From Thermomicrobiaceae bacterium (GTDB lineage Bacteria; Chloroflexota; Chloroflexia; Thermomicrobiales; Thermomicrobiaceae), in NCBI GenBank assembly GCA_025966355.1, contig JAICWZ010000117.1, positions 1 through 6,347 of the forward strand: a stretch of 6,347 bases of DNA, in the 5' to 3' direction. The number at the start of each line of letters is the position of its first letter. Position 1 is the first letter of the stretch. The position numbers were made by a program, and so were the translations under genes. This document shows positions 1-5,403 of this stretch, in pieces. The notes beneath the pieces were generated by a model, which had not been told where the DNA came from, did no database searches, and was given only the letters and a program-made list of their open reading frames with translations.

Positions 1-376
1 AGCCGATCAGAAACAGTACGTCACAGGCTCCAAACCAGGCAAACACCGGGTGCACTAACTGGCCGACCGCCAAGTAATAGAACGAGAGTCCCGAATACAC
101 GATCTTGTAGGCGACACCGACCCGCACCATATCCACGTTCCGTCGCAGGTTCCGCGCGACTAGGACGTAACCCAGACCCTGAACCGCGACGAACGCCGCC
201 GAAAGCAGCACGTAGGATGAATTCTCGGGTCGGGTGATGTTGAGCCAATCGAAGAGCGGCCGGTACAGCAAGAAGAACCCCACGCCGAGGATCCCGTCGT
301 ACAATGCAGCGACGAGAAAGAAGCGGCGAAAACGCTCCTCGGCACGCTCCCCGGCGAGGTCAAGTCGTGTGCGCAT
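1..376 (-). CDS. Small multi-pass membrane protein, 3' end cut by the window edge
   Basis: Reading the minus strand from the ATG at 376 gives 125 codons without a stop, so the gene continues past the left edge. The start is supported by AGGAG seven bases upstream, inside the end of the radical SAM gene. The two genes overlap by 17 bases (360-376), which suggests translational coupling. The N-terminus is charged (about residues 1-18). Hydrophobic segments follow at about 19-40, 54-73, 86-105 and 108-125, with a basic stretch RNLRRN between the second and third. That fits a four-helix inner-membrane protein with a cytoplasmic N-terminus. The pattern (LYDGILG near the start of helix 1, GLGYVLVARN in helix 2, a Tyr-rich third helix) resembles small uncharacterised membrane proteins I recall from several phyla. 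I know no function for them and assign none. That it is a real gene is well supported by the start site, the hydrophobic periodicity and the operon position. Confidence 0.82.
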   Translation of the reverse strand, partial: MRTRLDLAGERAEERFRRFFLVAALYDGILGVGFFLLYRPLFDWLNITRPENSSYVLLSAAFVAVQGLGYVLVARNLRRNVDMVRVGVAYKIVYSGLSFYYLAVGQLVHPVFAWFGACDVLFLIG

Positions 377-1706
377 GATTTGGCTCCTGTTCATGACGAC
401 CCCGCCGTCCCTCGCGTGCGTGATGCCGGAAGGCTCGGATACGCGCCTTCCTCGCTTCCTCCGAGTACAGTTCCTGTCCCAGTTGGATCAGCCCTTTCTC
501 GAGTTCGGTCACCGACATCTGGCTGGGCCTGATATTGACGTCGAACAGAGTACACTTCTCCCAGGCGCCCGGCTCAATCAAGCGGCCCTCACGCTCGAGT
601 CGGCTGTAGAGTGGCGTTCCGGGGAATGCCGTCTCAACCGTGATCTGCACATTGAAGAGCCCTGTCTCGCTCACGAAATCCTTGATCGCCCCGAAGACCT
701 CCGGTGTGTCCCCATCGAGACCAAGCACGAAGCAGCCGTTCACCGCAATGCCGTGCGATTGAATCCGCTCGATGGCAGCTTTGTAGGTGTCCAGTCGCCG
801 CAGCTTCCAGTTCTTGCGCAGCTCAACGCCGTGCAGCCCCGACGCTGTGGGACTCTCGAGTCCAATCAAAACCTCGGCACATCCGGAGTCCTCCATCAGT
901 GTCAGCAGTTCCTCGTCGTCGGCTACCGACACGTCAGTTTCGGTGAACCAGGGCACGTCTTCTTTGGCGAGCGCGCGCATCAGTTCCTTCGAACGCGCCT
1001 TGTTGACGAAGGTGTTGTCATCCGCGAATTCGATGAACGGGTGCGGCCAGATGCGCTTGATGGCCTGGATCTCGGCGCTGACCTTCTCGACCGGTTTAAG
1101 CTTGTAGTGTCTGGTCAGCAGGATCGAACTTGCACAGAACTCACAACGCCAGGGGCAGCCGCGATGCGTTTGCACCGTGAGCCGGTTGTACTTGCCGATG
1201 TCGAGCAGATCGAAGCGCGGCATGGGAGCTTTCGTCAGATCGAATTCCTGGCCGTTCGACGCATAGATTCGCTGCAACTTTCCGTGAATGAAATCGTCGA
1301 CGAGCCTTATCCAACTGAGGTCCCCCTCGCCGACCACCACTGTATCGACATGCTGCAGGGCTTCGTCAGGCAGAACCGTCGCGTGTAGACCGCCGATGAC
1401 TGTTGGCACTCCGATTGATCGATAGCGGTCGGCCAATGCATAGGCATCCTTCACCTGGGCCGTGTAAGTCGAGATGGCGGCAAGGTCGCACGGAGGCAAC
1501 TCGCCCACCGCGTGGATGTCGGCGATCTCGTGGTAGGAGAGATCAACCGACTCCGGCGTCATGCCCGCTAACGTGAGCAGCGAGAGACTTGGCAGCGACG
1601 CGATGACCTTGCTTCGCTCGACAAATCCGGGCAGCGTCAGCCCCAGGCGTGTCAGTTCCTCGTTGCAGGCACGAACGCCGCTCATCGCGATCAACGCGAT
1701 CTTCAT
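360..1706 (-). CDS. B12-binding-domain radical SAM protein (DUF4070-like C-terminus)
   Basis: 448 residues from the ATG at 1706. A GTG 18 bases upstream (1724) is also in frame, but GGAG at 1714-1717 sits seven bases before the ATG and favours it. Residues 1-145 look like the Rossmann-type cobalamin-binding domain of class B radical SAM enzymes, with the usual signature GGLHATVLPDEAL at about 105-117 followed by VVVGEGD. The radical SAM barrel follows, with the [4Fe-4S] cysteines C184, C188 and C191 in RGCPWRCEFC, then FADDNTF and IGLESP, typical of later barrel strands. The C-terminal part (FPGTPLYSRLEREGRL, then MSVTELEKGL and ELYSEE) resembles the DUF4070 region found in, for example, hopanoid methylases. 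Known relatives cleave S-adenosylmethionine reductively, and many methylate unactivated carbons of lipids or natural products via methylcobalamin. The substrate here is not visible. It overlaps the downstream membrane-protein gene by 17 bases, so a membrane or lipid substrate is possible but only inferred. Confidence 0.93.
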   Translation of the reverse strand: MKIALIAMSGVRACNEELTRLGLTLPGFVERSKVIASLPSLSLLTLAGMTPESVDLSYHEIADIHAVGELPPCDLAAISTYTAQVKDAYALADRYRSIGVPTVIGGLHATVLPDEALQHVDTVVVGEGDLSWIRLVDDFIHGKLQRIYASNGQEFDLTKAPMPRFDLLDIGKYNRLTVQTHRGCPWRCEFCASSILLTRHYKLKPVEKVSAEIQAIKRIWPHPFIEFADDNTFVNKARSKELMRALAKEDVPWFTETDVSVADDEELLTLMEDSGCAEVLIGLESPTASGLHGVELRKNWKLRRLDTYKAAIERIQSHGIAVNGCFVLGLDGDTPEVFGAIKDFVSETGLFNVQITVETAFPGTPLYSRLEREGRLIEPGAWEKCTLFDVNIRPSQMSVTELEKGLIQLGQELYSEEARKARIRAFRHHAREGRRGRHEQEPNHAHTT

Positions 1707-1717
1707 GTTATGTCTCC

Positions 1718-1920
1718 GTTGCACGCTACCGCGGCTCGAACTCGCGAACCATCAACACGCAGCAAGAAGAACTCTGGATCCTACGTTATGGTTCTATTGT
1801 ATGCCGTCCGGAGTCGCAGGTGCATGACAAAGCAGCAGCGTTCGCAATAAGCGCGTATCAACTCGGGCGCGACGCTACGGATTGCTCGCGGCAGAACTTG
1901 ATAGACCTCACTGCAGAGGG
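1718..1920. other. Non-coding leader and unrecognised stretch
   Basis: Between the radical SAM start and the recognisable transposase fragment I find no gene. One minus-strand frame is open from about 1945 to a TAG at 1781-1783 and encodes a peptide containing APELIRAYCERCC. It has no visible start or ribosome-binding site and matches nothing I recognise. The plus-strand frame crossing this stretch is Ser/Arg-rich and looks like an out-of-frame shadow. Confidence 0.4.
1796..1801 (-). promoter_or_regulatory. Candidate -10 box for the radical SAM operon
   Basis: TACAAT on the minus strand, about 90 bases upstream of the ATG at 1706, is the best -10 hexamer in the leader. No good -35 lies 16-18 bases further upstream, so the assignment is weak. 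A transcript from here would have a leader of about 80 bases containing the GGAG ribosome-binding site at 1714-1717. Confidence 0.25.
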
Positions 1921-2120
1921 GAGGCGGACTGCCATGCGTGCTCCAGCTTCACCGCCCACGCCGAAACCAATGACCCGTACGGCCTCGGTGACGCCGGGGG
2001 CAGCACGCGCGAGGGAGTCACGTCGGCGAGGTGTTCCACAAAGGTGCGCTTCGGGCAGCCCGGGGTATCACAGAAGATCCGTCGCACCTAGCGCAAGGTA
2101 TGGCTGTGGACGAGCGTACT
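1921..2120 (-). pseudogene. Decayed ISL3-family transposase fragment
   Basis: Three pieces of minus-strand reading frame look like consecutive parts of the N-terminal region of an ISL3-family transposase. First, 2120-2091 reads STLVHSHTLR, like the segment just after the first zinc-finger cysteines (VHS is typical). Then comes an in-frame TAG at 2090-2088. Next, 2087 onward reads VRRIFCDTPGCPKRTFVE, the second cysteine knuckle of the family, where arginines then F-C-x4-C-P-x-R-x-F is the usual pattern. After a shift of frame near 2000-2010, the sequence at about 1986-1921 reads EAVRVIGFGVGG then EAGARMAVRL, the family's following helical segment. The order and orientation are right. The segment normally lying between VHS and VRR (about 14 residues in relatives) is missing, and nothing recognisable of the catalytic DDE domain remains. 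It is therefore a relic with a stop, a frameshift and deletions. I saw no terminal inverted repeats. Confidence 0.72.
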
Positions 2121-2136
2121 GGATTCTCCACGCAGC

Positions 2137-2322
2137 AATTTAGGAAACGATGTCATATTGATTGTATGTGCAATTCTGCATGGAGTTCGTGACCCAGAAA
2201 AATCTGCTACTGTTCTGAAAGCCCGTCGAGCTTATGCTGAAGTAACCGGACAAACTCGAGAGCGATTTGTGCCAACCGGCGTCGGTTCTTTCTCCGCCAA
2301 AGTCGTTGTGAATCTTTCCTGA
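2137..2322 (+). pseudogene. Possible relic of a RelE/ParE-like toxin C-terminus
   Basis: A plus-strand frame ending at the TGA at 2320-2322 includes GNDVILIVCAILHGVRDPE at 2143-2199. The pattern of a hydrophobic strand followed by LHG-x-RD is typical of the last beta strand of RelE/ParE toxins. There is no start codon with a ribosome-binding site, no upstream half of such a toxin and no antitoxin gene beside it. The remaining 40 residues after RDPE are longer than usual for the family. If the match is real this is a fragment. It could equally be a chance resemblance. Confidence 0.25.
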
Positions 2323-2550
2323 CCCATGATAGAAAGCGTGCCCAGCAAATCCGGGTATTCCCATTAATCGTCCGAGCCAGTGTGCTGGAGCCACAACACA
2401 TCCTTTGTTCGCGTTCTATCGGTTTCGAGCACTCGCGCGCAAACTCCATTCTTGTCGTGATATTGGTCACCCGCAGCTGATCACCATGTGGGGAGTTCAA
2501 TTGTCCAGAAATCATCCAGTTAGAGTGCCGTGATATGTTGTGGCATATAA
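2323..2550. other. Low-GC stretch without a recognisable gene
   Basis: Hand counting gives about 50% GC over 2161-2520, while a sample line inside thrC (3121-3180) gives 68%. Reading frames on both strands are short and show no family signature. One minus-strand frame ending near 2207 finishes in a helical, charged tail (LAQIALEFVRLLQHKL), but its upstream part runs into the tRNA gene and has no supported start. I see no repeat or RNA structure here apart from the terminator that follows. Confidence 0.45.
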
Positions 2551-2551
2551 C

Positions 2552-2574
2552 AACCGCCCCGGGGTGGGGCGGTT
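2552..2574 (-). terminator. Rho-independent-type hairpin downstream of tRNA-Gly
   Basis: A perfect nine-base inverted repeat, AACCGCCCC (2552-2560) and GGGGCGGTT (2566-2574), is separated by a five-base loop. The 3' side carries a run of T on both strands: TTTT plus CCTT on the plus strand, and TTGTTATAT on the minus strand. It could therefore work in both directions. It lies 23 bases past the 3' end of the minus-strand tRNA, so ending that transcript is its most likely job. Confidence 0.8.
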
Positions 2575-2596
2575 TTCCTTGTCCTGATGCAGTTTG

Positions 2597-2669
2597 AGCG
2601 GGTGATGGGACTCGAACCCACGACATTCTGCTTGGGAAGCAGACACTCTACCAACTGAGTTACACCCGC
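2597..2669 (-). tRNA. tRNA-Gly (anticodon CCC)
   Basis: The minus strand folds into a complete 73-base cloverleaf. The acceptor stem GCGGGTG (2669-2663) pairs with CACCCGC (2604-2598). The D arm is ACTC/GAGT with loop AGTTGGTA. The anticodon stem TCTGC/GCAGA encloses the loop TTCCCAA, giving anticodon CCC, which reads GGG glycine codons. A five-base variable loop follows, then a T arm GTGGG/CCCAT (one G-U pair) with the conserved TTCGAGT loop. The discriminator base is T (U73), as expected for bacterial glycine tRNAs. The 3' CCA is not encoded and must be added by the nucleotidyltransferase. It stands alone, with its own promoter upstream and a hairpin terminator downstream. Confidence 0.97.
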
Positions 2670-2688
2670 GTCGCGTTGACTCCGCCAG

Positions 2689-2718
2689 AGTATAGCAGTC
2701 GCGAATCGACCAGTCCAA
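2689..2718 (-). promoter_or_regulatory. Sigma-70-type promoter of tRNA-Gly
   Basis: On the minus strand TTGGAC (2718-2713) and TATACT (2694-2689) are separated by 18 bases. The -10 box ends 19 bases before the first base of the mature tRNA, giving a short 5' leader for RNase P to remove. A six-base inverted repeat, GACCAG (2708-2713) and CTGGTC (2721-2726), brackets the -35 box. Confidence 0.65.
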
Positions 2719-2752
2719 ATCTGGTCTATGTCTGTATGCAACGATTATGGGC

Positions 2753-2758
2753 TACAAT
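2753..2758 (+). promoter_or_regulatory. Candidate -10 box for thrC
   Basis: TACAAT lies about 60 bases upstream of the thrC start and is the only good -10 match in the 147 bases between the tRNA and thrC. No convincing -35 is present 16-18 bases upstream. The resulting leader would be about 50 bases, GC-rich, with no attenuator or riboswitch that I can recognise. Confidence 0.45.
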
Positions 2759-2816
2759 CAGAGTGGCCCGTGGGACTGGCTGCGCCGGCCGGGGAGAGTG
2801 ACGATCAGGAGTTACC

Positions 2817-4052
2817 GTGTACAGTTTCTTAACCCATCTCGAATGCACCAACTGCGGTGAGCAGTATCCGACCGACAAGCTCATCACGACTTGTCCGGCC
2901 TGCGGCAAGGTGCTCTACGCGCGATACGATCTGGCCGCGGCGGCGAAGGAGATGACCAAGGAGGCGCTCATCGGGCGACCCTGGAACCTCTGGCGCTACC
3001 ACGAAATCATGCCGGTGCAGGATCCGGCCAACGCGCTGACGCTCGGCGAGGGCGGTACGGCAGTCCTCAGTACGCCACGACTCGGCAAGCATTTTGGCTT
3101 TGACAAGCTGTTCGTCAAAGACGAAGGCCGGAACCCGACCGGCAGCTTCAAGTCGCGCGGATTGGCGTCGGCCGTTTCGCGGGCCAAGGAGCTTGGCGTG
3201 TCGGCGGTTTCGATTCCGTCGGCCGGCAATGCTGCCGCCGCGATGTCGGCTTACGCCGCCAACGGCGGGCTGGACGCCTATGTCTTCATGCCGGAGGACG
3301 CGCCGGCGGTCATGAAAGCCGAGTGCGTCACCTATGGCGCGAAGGTCTACCTGGTCAAGGGGCTGATCAATGATGCCGGCAAGATCGGCAAGATCGGTTG
3401 CGATGCCCGTGGTTGGTTCGATGTCTCGACGTTGAAGGAGCCGTATCGCGCCGAGGGCAAGAAGACGATGGGCCTGGAACTGGCCGAGCAGCTTGGGTGG
3501 CGTGTGCCGGATGCCATCATCTACCCGACCGGCGGCGGCACCGGCATCGTCGGCATGTGGAAGGCGTTCGACGAGCTGGAGCAGATGGGTCTGATCGGCT
3601 CGAAGCGCCCGAAGATGATCGTGGTGCAGGCCGAGAATTGCGCGCCGATCGTGCGGGCGTTTGAGCGGGGCGAGCGTTTCGCTGAGCCCTGGCAGGGGGC
3701 GCACACGGTCGCGCCAGGTATTCGCGTGCCGGGTGCCATCGGTGACTATCTGATCCTCGATTCGGTGCGCCAGAGTGGCGGCACCTGCATCGCGGTCAGC
3801 GACGACGAGATTCTCGAAGGGGTGCGCGAACTTGCGTCGAAAGAAGGGATCTACTCATCCCCGGAAGTTGGCGCGATCGTTATGGCCGCCAAAAATCTGC
3901 GCGCCAGCGGTTTCCTGAAGCAGGATGACGAGACGGTACTCTTCGCCACCGGTGCCGGGATCAAGCACACCGAACTCGTCGATTTCGACTTCGCGGTGCT
4001 CGATCCGAACGATCCGAACGTGCTCGACGCGATCGATCGCGCCTACGCCTGA
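2817..4052 (+). CDS. thrC: Threonine synthase
   Basis: 411 residues, about the usual length for the zinc-ribbon form. It converts O-phospho-L-homoserine and water to L-threonine and phosphate with pyridoxal phosphate, the last step of threonine synthesis in the cytoplasm. Residues 1-30 form a zinc ribbon with two CxxC pairs (C10/C13 and C26/C29). The PLP-binding lysine is K112 in NPTGSFKSRG. SIPSAGNAAAA (about 132-142) is the substrate and phosphate loop. PTGGGTG (237-243) is the glycine-rich loop that holds the PLP phosphate. The C-terminal region has FATGAGIKH. All fold-type II landmarks are present and no damage is seen. The GTG start is chosen because AGGAG (2807-2811) lies five bases upstream. 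It is transcribed divergently from tRNA-Gly and converges with mutM, overlapping its end by 10 bases. Other threonine pathway genes are not in the window. Threonine dehydratase or a related PLP enzyme is less likely because of the N-terminal ribbon and the exact PTGSFK context. Confidence 0.95.
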   Translation: MYSFLTHLECTNCGEQYPTDKLITTCPACGKVLYARYDLAAAAKEMTKEALIGRPWNLWRYHEIMPVQDPANALTLGEGGTAVLSTPRLGKHFGFDKLFVKDEGRNPTGSFKSRGLASAVSRAKELGVSAVSIPSAGNAAAAMSAYAANGGLDAYVFMPEDAPAVMKAECVTYGAKVYLVKGLINDAGKIGKIGCDARGWFDVSTLKEPYRAEGKKTMGLELAEQLGWRVPDAIIYPTGGGTGIVGMWKAFDELEQMGLIGSKRPKMIVVQAENCAPIVRAFERGERFAEPWQGAHTVAPGIRVPGAIGDYLILDSVRQSGGTCIAVSDDEILEGVRELASKEGIYSSPEVGAIVMAAKNLRASGFLKQDDETVLFATGAGIKHTELVDFDFAVLDPNDPNVLDAIDRAYA

Positions 4053-4882
4053 GCCTCCAGCGGCTGGCAGGTCGCACAAAACCGCGTGCCGCGCTGCGCG
4101 ACGACGATCCGGTTGATCGGCGTTCCGCAGCGCGGGCACGGGTCGCCCTCGGCCAGATTATAGATCTGCAAGTAGTGCTGATTGCCGCCCGCTTCGCCGA
4201 GCCCGTTGCGGTAGTTGCGAACCGTCGTACCGCCGCGATCAATCGCCTGCTGAAACGCGACTCGGATCGCAGCGAGCAGCGCGTTCGCTTCGTCGCGTGT
4301 CAGTGACGACGCGGAGCGGAGCGGATGGATCTTCGCCGCGAACAACGCTTCGTCGGCGTAGATATTGCCGACACCGGCCAGGAACGTCTGCTCCAGCAGC
4401 AGCGCTTTGATCGCCCGCGAACGAGATTTGAGCCGTTCGTGGAACTGCTCGTCGGTGAATGCAGGATCGAGCGGCTCGGGGCCGATCCGTTCGTCGAGAT
4501 CTTCGAGTTCCGGCGGGGTCAACAACCAGATGCGGCCGAACTTGCGGACGTCGGTGAAGCGCAGCTCTCGTCCGTCATCGAGTCTCAGCCCGAGATGCAG
4601 ATGTTTTCCCCATGGCTCGTCCGCGAGAGTGACCTGCAGATCGCCGGTCATGCGTAGATGGATGGCGATGGTATCGCCGGAATCGATCTGGAGGAGAAGG
4701 TATTTACCGCGCCGCCCGGTGCCGGTGAAACGGCGACCGCGCACCTCTTCGGCGAAGATCTCTGGTGCCGGATTGGCGATCGAGCCGGTAAAATCGCCGA
4801 AGCGCACATCGACGATCGTCGCGCCGGCGAGCAGGCGATCGAGATTGCGACGAACCGTTTCAACTTCCGGTAGCTCAGGCAT
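4043..4882 (-). CDS. mutM: Formamidopyrimidine-DNA glycosylase (Fpg/MutM)
   Basis: 279 residues from the ATG at 4882. The frame is open further upstream, but the mature enzyme needs an N-terminal proline, so MPELPEVETVRRN fixes the start. AGGGAG lies ten bases upstream. Fpg removes 8-oxoguanine and formamidopyrimidines from DNA and nicks the strand by beta,delta-elimination. Catalytic P2 and E3 are present, as is the beta-hairpin lysine K60 in GRRGKYLL. The lesion-filling residues are M78 (RMTG) and R113/F115 (DVRKFG). The helix-two-turn-helix contains AGVGNIYADEAL (169-180). The C-terminal zinc finger has C249/C252 and C269/C272, with R264 in QRG positioned for phosphate contact. The length is slightly above the E. 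coli enzyme and nothing is missing. MutM rather than endonuclease VIII is favoured by the full Fpg zinc finger and the M/R/F triad. The gene diverges from the HIT gene and converges on thrC. Confidence 0.96.
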   Translation of the reverse strand: MPELPEVETVRRNLDRLLAGATIVDVRFGDFTGSIANPAPEIFAEEVRGRRFTGTGRRGKYLLLQIDSGDTIAIHLRMTGDLQVTLADEPWGKHLHLGLRLDDGRELRFTDVRKFGRIWLLTPPELEDLDERIGPEPLDPAFTDEQFHERLKSRSRAIKALLLEQTFLAGVGNIYADEALFAAKIHPLRSASSLTRDEANALLAAIRVAFQQAIDRGGTTVRNYRNGLGEAGGNQHYLQIYNLAEGDPCPRCGTPINRIVVAQRGTRFCATCQPLEAQA

Positions 4883-4907
4883 TGGATTCGTACTCCCTAT
4901 CACCGCG

Positions 4908-4913
4908 AGTATA
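4908..4913 (-). promoter_or_regulatory. Candidate -10 box for mutM in the divergent intergenic region
   Basis: TATACT on the minus strand lies 25 bases upstream of the mutM ATG, within the 61-base gap shared with the HIT gene. The same bases read in the other direction give TATAGC (4910-4915), a poorer -10 for the HIT gene, so the two promoters may overlap. Neither has a convincing -35. Confidence 0.4.
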
Positions 4914-4943
4914 GCGTCGCGCGAGCCGTTGAGAGGAGCCACT

Positions 4944-5291
4944 GTGCCGGCAGATTGCATCTTTTGTCAGATCGTGGCCGGGCGCGTGCCCGCCACAAAG
5001 CTCTACGAGGACGACGAGATTACCGCCTTTCGCGACATTCAGCCGCAGGCAAACTCGCACGTGCTCATCATCCCGAACCGGCACATCGTCTCGCTCAACG
5101 ACACCAGCGACGACGACATTGAACTGCTCGGTCGCATCCTGCGGGTCGCGGTCAAGATCGCCAAAGAGGAAGGCCTGGCCGACACCGGTTATCGAGTCTC
5201 CACGAACACCGGCCGCGACGCCCAGCAATCGGTCGATCACCTGCATTTTCATGTTCTCGGCGGGAACGCGCTGCTGCCAAGGTTGGGATAA
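4944..5291 (+). CDS. HIT family protein (Hint-like nucleoside phosphoramidase)
   Basis: 115 residues, the normal length for a bacterial Hint-type protein. The GTG start at 4944 is chosen because GAGAGGAG (4931-4938) lies five bases upstream and because the product then begins MPADCIFCQIVAG, the standard N-terminus. The zinc-type CxxC is C5/C8. YEDDEITAFRDI and HVLIIPNRHI (39-48) are family-typical. The histidine triad is H99, H101 and H103 in DHLHFHVLGG, with the middle histidine expected to be the nucleophile. Relatives bind purine nucleotides and hydrolyse adenosine phosphoramidates or aminoacyl-adenylates. The physiological substrate is usually unknown. The C-terminus ends soon after the triad (LLPRLG) and lacks the longer tail of Fhit or GalT branches. 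It is transcribed divergently from mutM. Apart from shared promoter space I see no functional link. Confidence 0.94.
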   Translation: MPADCIFCQIVAGRVPATKLYEDDEITAFRDIQPQANSHVLIIPNRHIVSLNDTSDDDIELLGRILRVAVKIAKEEGLADTGYRVSTNTGRDAQQSVDHLHFHVLGGNALLPRLG

Positions 5292-5325
5292 GGCAGACGG
5301 CGACTCCGGCCTATTGTGTGCCTTA
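5289..5325 (+). terminator. Possible hairpin at the HIT gene stop codon
   Basis: A seven-base inverted repeat, TAAGGCA (5289-5295, including the stop codon) and TGCCTTA (5319-5325), has a 23-base loop. The following AAATTC is not a true T run, so termination would be weak. It may instead be an mRNA-end stem or chance. Confidence 0.25.
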
Positions 5326-5353
5326 AATTCATCGCCGCGTAATGGCCACGCAG

Positions 5354-5389
5354 GGTACACTTAGCCAGTTATCGATCGGCGCGTGTACC
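5354..5389. repeat. Inverted repeat upstream of the six-helix membrane protein
   Basis: GGTACAC (5354-5360) and GTGTACC (5383-5389) are exact seven-base inverted arms with a 22-base spacer that contains ATCGAT. It covers the GTG at 5383 and lies just before the ATG at 5404. It could be a two-site operator or an RNA stem. No regulator is identified. Confidence 0.35.
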
Positions 5390-5403
5390 TGGCTGGTGGG
5401 CTC

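Noticed and set aside
234..1388. Long plus-strand open frame opposite the radical SAM gene
   Set aside because: It is antisense to a gene with clear catalytic motifs, is rich in Arg/His/Leu as expected for a GC-rich shadow frame, and has no family signature.
1503..1520. DIHAVG in the radical SAM N-terminal domain (residues 63-68), matching the DxHxxG cobalamin-ligand motif
   Set aside because: It lies in the linker after the second strand and not where the ligand histidine loop of methionine-synthase-type domains sits. Most radical SAM B12 domains lack this motif, so I treat it as coincidence.
360..1706. Naming the radical SAM enzyme a hopanoid methylase (HpnP/HpnR)
   Set aside because: Only the general architecture is shared. 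No hopanoid genes are nearby and no diagnostic residues could be checked.
1649..2143. Plus-strand frame of 164 codons over the radical SAM start and the transposase relic
   Set aside because: Low-complexity Ser/Arg/Ala composition, no ribosome-binding site, and it runs antisense to recognisable ISL3 pieces.
2829..3704. Minus-strand frame of 291 codons inside thrC
   Set aside because: A shadow frame of thrC: His/Arg/Leu-rich, no motifs, antisense to an intact conserved gene.
4003..4021. Tandem GATCCGAAC repeat near the end of thrC
   Set aside because: Two adjacent nine-base units encoding DPNDPN within a coding region. Too short to imply a repeat array or function.
4365..4943. N-terminal extension of the HIT gene frame across mutM
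   Set aside because: The extension is a Ser/Arg-rich shadow of mutM. The HIT domain begins exactly at the GTG at 4944, which has a good ribosome-binding site.
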